Below, piece after piece: positions 48,244 through 59,080 of a stretch of DNA of 64,000 nt. This DNA comes from Sclerodactyla briareus (Eukaryota; Echinodermata; Holothuroidea; Dendrochirotida; Sclerodactylidae), in the NCBI GenBank assembly GCA_026419785.1, contig JAODTK010000810.1, positions 62,001-126,000 on the forward strand, given 5' to 3'. How positions within the stretch are numbered: position 1 is the first letter of the stretch; the number at the start of each line of letters is the position of its first letter. Position numbers and translations under genes: made by a program. The notes below the pieces were generated by a model. It was not told the DNA's origin, ran no database searches, and worked only from the letters and a program-made list of their open reading frames with translations.

Positions 48244-48310
48244 ACCCAACTTCTCATCCCACGATTTTGCCGCATAGGTGAGGCTATGCTTCCATAGGCA
48301 CTACCGGTCG
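48244..48310 (-). other. Conserved 67 bp block, copy 2
   Basis: Inverted copy of 23,310-23,376. It begins 7 bp outside the 5' LTR and lies on the far side of the LTR element from arm B. If arm B once continued past the insertion point, this block would correspond to DNA about 1.2 kb upstream of arm A. Confidence 0.45.
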
Positions 48311-49559
48311 TAATGTATCGCGATGTACAAAAATGGCCCCCGTGTGTGAAATGTTTCGCGAAAAACAACAAGGTAGACAGAACTACTCTCCTCTTCCCCA
48401 CGAAACATTACCGTAGACATATCGACGATAATAATCTCCATTGACACACGGCAAGGACGTCCTCACACTTTCAAAGACCATGCCAATAGATGCCACGAGA
48501 GCATCACGTTCACGTTCGAGGATCACCAAGTTCGATTCGTTTCCTCGACTTGAAAATCATGTTGTCACACAACCCTCTGAGCACGTCGGCTTTTTCTTCA
48601 AGCCGACTAATAACCTCTTCAGGAGTAATCATCCTGCCAAACTGAAAGAATCCATAATTTACAGTCAGTGTTTAAGTCTGAAACGCTTGTGTTAACCCAC
48701 GTGACTATGAGATTCAAATAGGCAAACTGGTTGTTTCTTCTCCAACAATGGATACCATATGTCAGTGATCAAAACTGGGGTGAATAACTCTTCTTGGTTC
48801 TCAGCAGAATGAAACACCCTGGGGAGCGTTTTCGAGAATTGCGAGAGCAGGTGACAACTTGCAGTGGGGCGTGACCTCGCTGTCAATAGGACCTTTAGAT
48901 TTCACGATGGTGACAGCAACGGCAACTTATGACGTACTTTAAACCTACTGCGTTTGCGACCTCATCAACTGCGGCCGTATAATGGGGGTCCTAATTTCGT
49001 CACCCTTAATTAATGAATGTGAACCAGCATTATAATAATTTTATTAAAAGTACTGCACAATTGGTGTCTTGTCGTCTTTATAGTGTTGTCTTTAGACCGC
49101 AACACCATCGAGCACAGTTCATGGCCACTTCCCTCCCTCTGATGTCAACTTGTCTCGCCATCACGTCCGTGGGCTTTCGCCGTGAAAATTGCAAGAGGGT
49201 TCGTTACTCCCGATGGCGCTCTTTGTCTTTCAGCTCGATAAGATCAAATTGATTGAATTCCATGCTTGGCTTTTTTGCACTTAATAGAGTGGTATACATG
49301 AGTGTCTCAGAGTATAACCGACGATGTATTTGAAAACAAGTGTGCAAAATAGGATTGGATTTCATCTTCTTGGTTATCGCAGTTAATACACCTCACCAGT
49401 CCAGTTTGGCTTCGTTCAACGGCCCCTTTCCTAGACGCACAGTTCCAGATGAATCCAATGAGGGCGGTAATCGTACTGTGCCCATTAACTATGTTTTAGT
49501 GGCCCAGTTTCTTTGAGTGTGTCAGGGGAAAAATTTATTCCACACACACAGCACAGTAC
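48311..49559. other. No recognisable gene
   Basis: ORFs at 48,441-48,695 (plus) and 48,692-48,886 (minus) show no motif I know. The right part (about 49,260-49,560) may be the 3' flank of the pogo-like element. Confidence 0.35.
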
Positions 49560-51150
49560 TGTTTTCTCATCCGTGGTGTTGTTTCCAGTTTGGAACGCCC
49601 AAATGCCAAACTGTCACTGGGATTGGTTGATTCCCTGTTGATGGACTTTTGACTCTCTTGTGTGAAGGCCCTTCCTTGTTCAATTCAACACCCATTTCGG
49701 GTAAACTTGACTTTTGCCACACTGGTGACGTCCTTTCCTTTCCCGCTAACCTCATATACCTTCTTCAACTCAGAACGATCTTGTCCTCTGTAACTGCACA
49801 ACCTGCAGGGCGAGCTCACTTTGCGCTTCGGTTTGCTGATTTGGCTAAGTTGAGGGGTTGGTAGCTTCGTTTCCAAGAAGGACCCATGCAGCATCATGTC
49901 TCCTTTCGACCATCACCTGTTGACGTGCTGTTCGCTTTCCTGCATCTTTTCAGGTTCTTTTGCAAGTTTGAAAATGATTTGGCTCACAGCGAGTGGGTAC
50001 CGGGTAGATTCCCGTGCTCTAAAGAATTGACAAGGTTGCATGGAGTAACTGCCCCCAAATGCCTTGCAAATCAGTCAGCATACATCAACGCGTTGTGATT
50101 ACTCACCTGGGCGGGGCGCCCTCATTGTCTTTCTGGCATTCGCTGGCATAGTGACCCATGACGAAACGTGCCAACATCTAGGGGCCTAAGAGCATGACCT
50201 TATGTGGGGCGGGATTACGAACAGAGATGTCATGTTTCTTTCTTGGCAAGTTCGACCAGTGGTAGCGAAATATGTGGATGCATGTCCCATCATAGAGTAC
50301 AGAGCATGCTCCCTTTCTGCCTCTGTGGAATGTTGGAATGCAATGCTCTTCCAAGAATTTTGTTGAAATTGGCCCATTTGGACCATCCGCTGTCGGACAT
50401 GGCATGTCTGGATCCGGAAGGCTCCATCCATAAAGGTGGTCACTGTCACTCCCCCCCCCTTGAAAACGAAGAATGGTGACAGCGAGTTTCCCGTTGCACT
50501 GCCACGTACAAGCAAGGTTGTGATTGCCCCTCTTCAGATGTTCTTGAGTTCAACCTCCTGGCCAACGCCTGCCAAACCACCTTCAGGGATCATTCTCGGT
50601 CTGGAACCCTGTCTATCGACGTTGAATATCAGATGAGGTTTGTCTGACAACTTGTATTTTTTCTTAATCCACCGAAGCTCTCGGAGTAATTCTCCACACT
50701 ACTTTGGACGTTGCTTTAGTCCTTTTCATGCTGAGTATTTTTAGCCTTTGCAAGTTTTCAACACTGGCCATCGCCTCATGAAGCCATCAGACTAACGCTT
50801 GGTCAGGAACGCCATTCCAGGGATGCCCCTTCCCTAGCAGTTCTGCTATTTCTGATGCAAGAACTATTAATTTCGCGCCTAGGTAGGGGGGAGCCACATG
50901 CTGCTAGCCTCAGGACATGCTCGACGAACTGCCGTTCTTCCTCCTTCGTGAGAATGGTAGGGGATCCCATGGTTGGGGAGAAGTTGCGACCTCTTGCCAA
51001 CCTGTCCCCTGAGTGTCTACAAGGGCACTCCCGCACGCCATGCAGCTCCCTCTACCGACTTCCATTCACCGGGAAGCTGGAAAGCTGGGAAGCCCTTCTT
51101 ATGTTCTCCTCTGAATAGGTTGATCGATATTTCTTCAATACCTGTAGAAA
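49560..51150 (-). pseudogene. pogo/Tigger-like DDE transposase (Tc1/mariner superfamily)
   Basis: Read on the minus strand. About 51,140-51,000 resembles a psq-type helix-turn-helix (YSEENIRRA ... AWRAGVPLQTLR). About 50,980-50,850 is a CENP-B-type helix-turn-helix (PTILTKEEERQFVEHVLRLA). About 50,620-50,580 has IFNVDRQG, matching the first catalytic Asp block (NADETG in relatives). About 50,520-50,470 has GSATGNSLSPFFVFKG, and about 50,310-50,280 VLYDG with the second Asp. About 50,240-50,170 has SLFVIPPHTSHVLQPLDV across frames, and a VCRLVCKAF-like block follows near 50,030. At least three frameshifts break it. It would have cut and pasted its own DNA at TA sites. No terminal inverted repeats were found. 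JRK/TIGD-type host genes are an alternative, but the breaks argue against a working gene. Confidence 0.8.
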
Positions 51151-52686
51151 GACGGACACCCCATACAATGCGTTCCCCTTGGTCTCGCATCCTCACAGCG
51201 ATCTCATGTGTGACCCCCCCCCATCCCTTCCTCATGTGCCCTGCCGATTGTTTGCTGTTACACACTGTTACATACACCTTAATAAACTCATTCAGTAACT
51301 CTGAAATCATCTATTAATTCATCGTTCTGCCATCATTGTTTTTTTCTCTTCTCTTCATCTACCAACAAACTTTTTGTTTCGCATCAAGTATGTCGATATG
51401 CTATGAGAGAGTTTGAGGAAGCCAACGCCGAAGTTAGACTTTACACAACGTTGTTGTTGATGTGTTCCATGTTATTCTCTCAAATAATTAGTCATACGCA
51501 ACATCAGTATGAATCTGGCAAGTTGGCAACGTCCTTTTTCGTCATTTCTAAGAAGGCATCTTGTTCGGACCTGCTGGAATTCTTGGTTTGGTATATTGTC
51601 ACTAAATATTTATTATAATTCGTTTATTTTTTTTATTTTTTTTATTGTTTTTCTGTTTTTCTCTCCCTTTTTTTCTCGGAATAACTGCCATTATCTGTCT
51701 GTCTGTGGAGGCTTCTCCAGGAGGCGTCATTTGAGGATTCCACTGCGTGTTTTTTTAGAACGCCACCGCGTCTTAGTTACAGAATACACGCAATATACGA
51801 AGCGGTTGTGCGATGGTTCGAGGGTAACGAAGTTTGGGGGGGTGTAACAACTTTGCCTTTACTATACTACGTTGATCCACGACGGGAGTCACTCACTTTT
51901 ACGTTGTCCCGCACGACCTGAACCCAGCTGCGTGCATCATTCAACAGCCTAAACAATGGCCATTCGGATTTACGTTCCATACTCGAACGCGCAATCGAAA
52001 TTGTTAATGAGGACGTAATTTTGTATACAGATTCAGTGCTAGCAATGGTTGTGGTCTAACTATCAGTCTATGGGACTGCTAGTTTTGTTAGAGGACTGTA
52101 TAGTGCACTGACTCGTCAGCCAACCACGTCCTTCGACTAAAACGACACCTCGTGGTCTACAATGTGAAACACATTACGTCATACGTTGCCGTCGTGAAAT
52201 CTGAAGCTCCCTAATGAACCAATGAGTACGGCGTGTATGTTGGCTCACTTTTTCAGTTTTTAGACAGTATAGAGCCACGTTCCACGTGGATGGGAATTAA
52301 TTAATTTCGCGTCTGCGACAGCGGTACGACCCGTTTTAGGGCTATAGAGTTGTGCCGTGCCGTGAATTTATGTTTTGATTCTGACCAATGGCCGCGAGGA
52401 GAGCGATGTCGACCCGGACGATTGTGCGTGAGCATGGTTGACTGCAAGTTCAGCGTGGCACCGCAGTGGAGAACACGACCTGTCCGTTATTCGATCGATC
52501 GGATCAGCCAATCACGTATACCTACCTATAGCACCCTATCGATTGCGCCATGGTCAAATCATGGTGCGTTCTTTCGAACAGGTATATACCGTATATACGA
52601 GATAAAACGCGTTCTTTCGGGACAAAAGTGGTGACTTCAAGTCTGGACTTACCAGATGAACCTACACATTCACGATTTGTTTCAAA
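51151..52686. other. No recognisable gene
   Basis: A T-rich stretch lies at 51,620-51,675. ORFs are short and without motifs. Confidence 0.35.
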
Positions 52687-53207
52687 ATGGGCGACAATTC
52701 TGATTCAGAAATCGAGAGTCATTCCGATATGTTCCATCCGTGAAAAGGTAATTCATGTGAATAACTATGTAGATGAGAAGATCAGGACCTGAATTCATGC
52801 GATTGAATGAAAACATATCATCGTATGGATTGTCAATTTTAGTCAAATTAGTGCAGCGTCGAACGTCGAAGAGCGACAGCTTTTCCCGTACACCATTCGG
52901 TGCATTGCAATGATACAGTGGAGTTTCGATATGGCCGCTAAACGGCCCGCTGTATTGACCGAGTGTTGTGTCGAGAGAACGCATTTCACCGCATATTCAC
53001 TAGTTCCAGAGAACGAGCATCAGTTGCTCCTCTCCTGGGGGGCGTTTTAGCCTATTGTGGTTTGGTGTTACGTGGCGGTGCCAGTGCATGAGTGTCTAAT
53101 TGTGATGAAGATATAGGTGCGTTCGATTTGCAGCTCCTGCCGGCTCCAGTGGTTTCCACTTCGTTTGATTTTTTTAAAAATATATATATACACACGTCAC
53201 CACTAAA

Positions 53208-53315
53208 ATGGCTACTCATGTGGTTGACTTGCCTCCCGGCAAATCCGTGTCCGTGATTGTAGAAGAGATTTTGAAGTCTGTTCAGGAGTCACCAAGGGAT
53301 GTGCAGTGGACAGTG
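53208..53315 (+). CDS. Candidate first exon, unknown gene
   Basis: The ATG at 53,208 has A at -3 and G at +4 (aaaATGG). The 36-codon frame MATHVVDLPPGKSVSVIVEE continues with ILKSVQESPRDVQWTV and ends at GTG|gtaacc, a good donor in phase 0. Composition is protein-like (helical, charged) and unlike the surrounding repeat ORFs. The next exon candidate, at 54,459, is also in phase 0. I do not recognise the family. Read without splicing, the frame stops after 52 codons. Confidence 0.4.
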
Positions 53316-54458
53316 GTAACCATGCTTATAGTTATACGACATACCATTACAGTGCTGCGTGTGCTTGTATAGTAGTAAACTACATACATGAGAGAGTATC
53401 CGGCTTGAGGTGAAAATAAGAATGTTCTGTCAAGCTACCCCACTGAATGGATGCCTGGTCAGCTGGTGAGCTACGTTATACTCCGCAGCAGGCATACTCG
53501 TTAGCTTTTTTTCTTTAGAAATGGGGAGGGGGTCAGAAATACAATTGACTCATTCCTGGGTTGGGCCTGGACTGATCATGTGCCCAAAAGCAAAATGGTG
53601 AAATGTTTTTCACACTTCAGAGGAAGAAACGCTGTTAAATTTCACCAATCCCCTCACTTCAGAGGAAAGCAAACCTCTGAAAAGTTCGGGACGGGGGGGG
53701 GGGGCGAGGTTGGACCTCAACCTTAAGAACCTTTTCGCTCAGCACCTGCGGCCTTCGTTGAGGGGTCATTTGGGTAGTGCAATTGGTGTTGGTGTGGGGA
53801 GAGTTAGCAGGATTTTGAGCATTCTTAAGCCCTTGGAAAGGCTCTCTGGGAAGCCATAATTTCAAGCCTACGACAAAATAAAAACTTGCCAACAACTTAA
53901 AACAAATGTTCACTCTATTGGGGGAATACCCCCCTTCATTTCTTGGAGGAACCCGTGTACCCCCTTCCCTGGTTTGCCCCTAGAGAGCTCGCCCACCCCG
54001 GATCACCGTGAGAAGTGCAGGTTGGGGTGGGGCCCCCAGAGTGTCTATACCATTTTTAGTCGCCACTTTCAACCGCGATTTCTCTTGGATTTAATTTTGG
54101 GGGATTTTTGTGCCATCGTAACCTCCGGGCGTGGGCCCCCAACCACCCCCCCCCCCCCCCGGATACGCGCCTGTGAGAGTCATACGGATGTGCGCGATAT
54201 TAGGTTAGTCGGCAAGTGACTTGAGAGCAAAGGCTCGACAAGCCTTTTATAAATGGTAGGGGGGAGCGAGGGAAACATGACAGGGAACATTAGATGGACC
54301 TGACCCCACCATCTGCAAAAATATGCTTAAAACAACCGTGCCAGTTTTAGAGATTTTCAATTCTGTGTCTCAGAAAAGTGGGGAGGGCAGGGGGCAAGTC
54401 TCTCCTCTCGTGGTGCCGCCTAAGTTTTCGTTTTTTCCAATTTAATATTAAAATGCAG

Positions 54459-54524
54459 GTTGGAATTGCTGAGGAAGACAACGGTCATGTAGAACAATTT
54501 GGTGTTACCCACAATTTAGATCAG
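54459..54524 (+). CDS. Candidate second exon of the same gene
   Basis: 66 bp bounded by a T-rich tract and atgcag| upstream and CAG|gtatga downstream, both good splice signals. The only frame that joins the first exon in phase 0 is open and reads VGIAEEDNGHVEQFGVTHNL plus DQ. It is acidic and polar. A third exon could be 54,720 onward, which in phase 0 would add NKFVPNLSFMVTAAFISALL and stop after SAST, giving a small protein with a hydrophobic C terminus. Confidence 0.4.
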
Positions 54525-54719
54525 GTATGAATGACCACGTAACCTGAGTAACAAGGAATCACAGAATCAAAACACACTGGTTATACAATATCCATCAATA
54601 CAAGTGAAATTCTGGAATGAATTCTTTGTTTTCAATTAATTGTTTGGCATGACCATTGCTCGAATATATAGCTCGCCTTCTTCTAGCTTCTGGCATGATA
54701 TATTGTGTCCTAATTTCAG

Positions 54720-54843
54720 AATAAATTCGTTCCTAACCTATCGTTCATGGTTACGGCAGCATTCATCTCGGCATTGCTTGTGTCTGCTTCTACCTGAGAC
54801 CATGCAACCTGACGGCAGACCTGGCAGAGCTGTTCCGGTATAA
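54720..54843 (+). CDS. Possible SLC22-like C-terminal exon, or exon 3 of the preceding gene
   Basis: The acceptor is gtgtcctaatttcag| at 54,719. Frame 0 gives a hydrophobic segment (NKFVPNLSFMVTAAFISALL). Frame +1 from about 54,772 gives LCLLLPETMQPDGRPG. In SLC22 transporters the last membrane helix is followed directly by an LLPET block, so a one-base frameshift would make this the TM12 exon of an SLC22 relic. It is on the plus strand, opposite to the three SLC22-like exons downstream. The alternative is that frame 0 is simply exon 3 of the 53.2 kb gene. I cannot decide between these. Confidence 0.3.
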
Positions 54844-55354
54844 CAGGTTGCTGAAATGCCAAAAGTGGATCGATTGGACGTTGATGCAACGACTATGGGT
54901 GAAAAGACTGCACCACTGGTCGAGATAATATGGGGCTGGAATTAGAGGAGGGAGCGTATTTTGGGTGACCCCCAGCAATTAAACACTTCTCTCGGGGTCA
55001 AATAGGTCTTAAATAGTTATTTTGCTCCGCGTATACGAAGTTTCTACATTGCCTAAATCGAGGCACAAGATGGAGTCACGGTGACGAATTTTACCTTCAA
55101 CGTTCAATCCCGGCGGTAAAGAAATCCCATCAAGTTGATGCGTTCATGGCTCACGGCTCATTGGTGTCTTGACCTCCTAAAGATATGAAAATTACTAACC
55201 GGATATCAACAAGATCAACCCAAGCAAGGGAGATTCATCATGCCCGTTATGTTTACAGTCATGCGCGTAGCAAGCTACAAAAAGTGGGGCGGCCAAATGT
55301 GACAGAAGTAATATATCTAAGCATAACGCCTCCCGAAGGCGCAATTTATGTTGG

Positions 55355-55383
55355 CACTTTTTTTTTTTTTGGGGGGGGGGGGA
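55355..55383. repeat. Poly-T/poly-G tract
   Basis: About 12 T followed by about 12 G. Confidence 0.7.
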
Positions 55384-55404
55384 ACTGACAACGTTGAATA
55401 CTAT

Positions 55405-55440
55405 CTAAGCGGAGCGCCACCACATTTCGGTGCGGAGCGT
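55405..55440. repeat. GCGGAGCGCCAC palindromic motif, copy 3
   Basis: Reads ctaagcggagcgccacca then catttcggtgcggagcg. See 4,405 and 12,683. Confidence 0.5.
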
Positions 55441-55854
55441 ACAAGAAAAATGTTCGTTTGGCATGCCCCCTAGATCGCAGGGGACGGCACTTCCCGAGCC
55501 TTATGGGACAGTAGGCAGCATTCCTAAAATGTATAACAAGGAAAGGTTCTCCAAAAATCTATCGCCTTAGGTACCAATATCAAAGTTTTGCGTTGGGTGC
55601 CGCACTGCTGTGACATTCTAAAATACGCTGCGAATGAGATTACGGTAATGAAAAGGAGCAAGACAAAGAAACAACCACTACGTTCGCGCGAAGTGCGCGA
55701 TTTTGGAGGATTCAGTTTGACCAACGACATTGCACTGACCCCTTTTCTGACCCATCACTTAGATAGACCTGAAATTCTTACTCAAAGATTACGGCCTCCA
55801 TTTTTATTACTCCTTTGCGGGCCACAAGTGCATGGGAGGGACATTTCCAATTTA

Positions 55855-55874
55855 TATATTATATATATATATAT

Positions 55875-55947
<73 letters not shown>
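55855..55947. repeat. (AT)n microsatellite
   Basis: Nearly pure AT dinucleotides with two tagata interruptions. The ORFs that read IYIYIYI here are artefacts. Confidence 0.95.
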
Positions 55948-55950
<3 letters not shown>

Positions 55951-56388
55951 ACGATTGATTGATTCACTGGTTGATTGAATAATTTGAGTATATGGCCTAC
56001 ACTAGTACATGGTCTTATACAATGTCTCCATACTTCCCTTGTCGAGTTGAAAAAGTGGATTTCCAGGTGAGAGGCGAAAGTCTTAGTCCGTTTAGTATTT
56101 TAGTTGATGCACTTACACAGTTTCAAGTCATGTATGAAAGGTACTGGTGTTTACTATGCTCTTTCGAGCCAGCTAAGATAAGTGTATAAGATGTATCAGG
56201 ACAATGTTCAAGTTGTTAATGCAAAACGTAACAAAATGTTAAAACTTACTCCTACTTCGGATCAACAATGGTCTCTCGATTTCTACAGCAACAGAGGATG
56301 AACAAGGGTTGATAACATTCCCTGCTGTGGATCGGCATGAAACCTCACGAGAATAGACTAACAAAAATGAGATCACTCTCCAACTCAC

Positions 56389-56467
56389 CTGCATTACTTG
56401 GTACGGTGACTATCCCGACCATACACAATCCAGCTAAAACAAAGTACGCCATGAGAAATTTTTGTAT
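56389..56467 (-). CDS. SLC22-like exon, membrane helix 8 region
   Basis: 79 bp with a strong polypyrimidine acceptor (cctccactacatgcag|, AG at 56,469-56,468) and a consensus donor GCAG|gtgagt at 56,388. Only the phase-0 frame is open: IQKFLMAYFVLAGLCMVGIV then TVPSNA. In SLC22 transporters an exon of this kind encodes the eighth membrane helix. The splice sites are the best in the window. The preceding exon candidate (58,266-58,432) ends in phase 2, so either an intervening exon is missing or one base is lost. Confidence 0.5.
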
Positions 56468-57588
56468 CTGCATGTAGTGGAGGAAGAAAGAAAGGAGTGC
56501 ACCGTGTAACGTGATATCCCGTTCAAGGGATACGTTTCTTCGTCACACTTGTTCAAGGGGATAACTCGTTCACTCTACTGAAACGAACCACCTACGCTAC
56601 GAGTAACGAAACCAAATTGTGGCTGAAGTTTCTTCACCCAAACCCAGTTATTAACCTTCATTTTCAAACCTGCGCAGAGCAAATGACTAGTAGCACAGAC
56701 TCATCTATCATTATTCTTCCGATGATTTATAGCGATAGGGAATCTACCAGGAGATGCGCCTACACCACATGAGTGCGGGCATCACCCGTACCTCCAGACA
56801 TGTAGGTAACAGTCTCTCGATCGAAATAAATAGGCCAATAGCTACGCCAAGAATTCGATACCCCAGATCACTGAAGAGAACAATTTAGCTAGTCTCGTGC
56901 TTGTGAGTATCATAAAAATGCATATTGGTAGTTGTAATGCTGATCTTACAGATTGCGTTTACTAAATCTTCTGCATATTTGCCTATTGTCGTTTGCTCAT
57001 TGGTGAACAAACCCATGGTAACTAATTTCAAACAAGGGTCAGTCAGGAATTGAGTATAGGGTACGCCAATTAGCAGAGATCTAATACAAATGTAACTATT
57101 ATTCAAACATTATTTCACATTGACTGCAAAAATTGAGCGCCTATGAAACGTATGAAAGTATCAATTAAAAATTCACAGTGATTGTATATGTGGGTGTATA
57201 GTCAGTTCCGAGGAGGAGGAGTGATCATCCCCGTTTGGAATAACACGAGTACGTTCTATGGCATGATATAGGCAATTGAGCCGAGTGGTTATCTTTTGGA
57301 GTATGTCAGTGAGTATTACAAACGTGAAGATGTCTATTTGTAATCGATCCTGACGAGCTGGCCGTGAAGGTGAGTTCAGAGTATGACGGTGTGCGGTGAG
57401 TGTAACGCATGGTAGTCATATACACAATGTACTTTGTCAATGTGTATATCAAACTGACTATGAAGGTTACTTCTAAAAACGTGGTCTCGCAATTGACATT
57501 TCACACTGATTGTGAACAGTGCTAATAACTAAAAACTAAAAATTTGCACTGTTTGCGTGAGTGTAGAAAAGATGAGTGTATAGTACAG

Positions 57589-57783
57589 TAAACGGCCTGG
57601 TCAAATTGACCGGAACCGAATCAAATGGGCAACTACCAGAAATCTGGTCAAATTTTTGACCAAATTCCGATTCCAAAATAATAATTTCTTGTTCTAAATT
57701 AACATAAACCAGTGAAAAATGTTACCAGATACCTGGTAGGTTCCCATTTTATTCGATTCTGGTCAATTGGACCGAGGCGTTTT
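57589..57783. mobile_element. Palindromic MITE, about 195 bp
   Basis: The left arm (57,591-57,655: cctggtcaaattgaccgga, accgaatcaaatgggcaac, taccagaaatctggtc) is the reverse complement, with few changes, of the right arm (57,715-57,783). The loop is about 60 bp and AT-rich. The flanks resemble the single piece gtgtatagt...ggagtgatcatcc seen uninterrupted at 57,190-57,235, which looks like an empty-site paralogue. No clear target duplication was seen, so the superfamily is undecided. Confidence 0.75.
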
Positions 57784-58265
57784 CAGAGTGTGGGTTTGAA
57801 GCAAGGAGTGATCATCCTAGTTACGAATTATACTAGTTACGGACTAGTTACGGAGCAAGATAGACAATTACACTATAGGGAACTTTTTTTTATACTTCAT
57901 TTTTTATAGCTTGCCGGAAGAAATTTATGGTTTCTTGTTTGGGCCAGGAATTACAACAAGAGCGCAACCACTTTCTGGAAGTTGGACGGTCCAAAGCGGT
58001 GAAAAACACGATATTGAGTGTGGGCAAAAGGAGGTTCACATGATAGAGAGAGGTAAAACGACACTCGCGACCCCTAGTAGTTGCACTATGTTATCCAATA
58101 AGGGAAATTCCTGTTTAGAATTACGTGTTGGCCCTGTTTCAGTTCATAATAAACAAACAAACTGGAAAGTTCAGCATTGAAGATAAACCTGTAGTAAACC
58201 GTTTCTATTTAGGCTTTTTTTTTATCTGCCACAAGCGGCTATCCAAATCAATCCAAGGGGCATAC

Positions 58266-58432
58266 CTCCGTGAGTTAAAAGCGGATATGATTCGACCCGG
58301 GAGCTCTGTGAGACCACCGAGGAAGAAGTTCATGTAGGGATCACTGGCCAGCGAGCCGGTAGTCAGCCCACCACCAAAGTACGACATAAAGTAGGTCGTC
58401 CTGTCATTGGAAAGAGTGGGTTGAATTTTCAC
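58266..58432 (-). CDS. SLC22-like exon, membrane helix 7 region
   Basis: The acceptor is ggtttcaacag| (AG at 58,434-58,433) and the donor AG|gtatgc (58,265). The frame is open and in phase 0 with the 58,909 exon end. It reads VKIQPTLSNDRTTYFMSYFG and continues GGLTTGSLASDPYMNFFLGG and LTELPGRIISAF. SLC22 family members have a YxLSLNxGNLxGDxYLNFxLxGxxExP block here. The expected DRxGRR that should follow is shortened to NSRR, which suggests decay or divergence. SLC22 proteins are 12-helix plasma-membrane carriers of organic anions and cations. Confidence 0.55.
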
Positions 58433-58908
58433 CTGTTGAAACCTTTCGACGTAGGCTTCCTTGTTGATGTTCTGTCTTCTCCCATTTGGTCAAAGCTCGC
58501 TATTTCGTTCAAAAAAGGAATGTGAAAACAACCCACTCTCAGAGTAGATAATATAGCCCACGGTAGACACTTTGAATGAATTGATCGAGCTGAACTTTCG
58601 TTGAAGTGATATTGTTGAAAAGAAGGAGAAAGATTAACTTATCTGTCGCTGACCTTTTTGTTAATGCGATCAAATATCTTAGATTGATTACAAAAAATAG
58701 CGAGTCTCAAGACATAGCATGGGGAATCTGATAAAATACGATAAAAACCAGTGAAGAAAAGGATATGACAAAACTGGCTAAAACGGTAGACGTAGCACAC
58801 TAACCAATAACTAATTCCAGAGCAATATCGCATCTTTATTCAAACGTATCCTGGAATAAAACAAACACATAGGCCTATGTTAAAAGAATTCAAACAATAA
58901 TTTATTAC

Positions 58909-59080
58909 CAAAACCACGAGTTTGTTCTCGTTATCACTATCATGGGCCGATGAAGGCACCTTAAGTGCAGGACTCGGACAGCCTTCTGCCCTGTTAAATT
59001 TGGCAACTTTCTGTATACATTGTTCAGCTTCTTGGTATTTCCTCCGTGAGAGTAGCCAACGTGCGGATTCTGGCTGAAAC
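58909..59080 (-). CDS. SLC22-like exon, large-loop PESARW region
   Basis: The acceptor is tctttggtttcag| (AG at 59,082-59,081) and the donor TTTTG|gtaata (58,908). The exon leaves phase 0, which matches the next exon at 58,432. It reads FQPESARWLLSRRKYQEAEQ then CIQKVAKFNRAEG. The PES.RWLL...Y.EAE.....A..N motif after helix 6 is a clear SLC22/SV2-type signature. Exons for helices 1-6 were not found upstream to the window end, and exons after helix 8 were not found downstream. The gene is therefore incomplete or broken. Alternative: a divergent SV2-like transporter. Confidence 0.6.

Noticed and set aside
55588-55967. ORFs ending in long IYIYI runs
   Set aside because: The runs are the AT microsatellite, and the upstream part has no motif.
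56885-57106. 73-aa minus-strand ORF as a further SLC22 exon
   Set aside because: It lies between two SLC22-like exons that should be adjacent in the protein, and its sequence shows no transporter motif.
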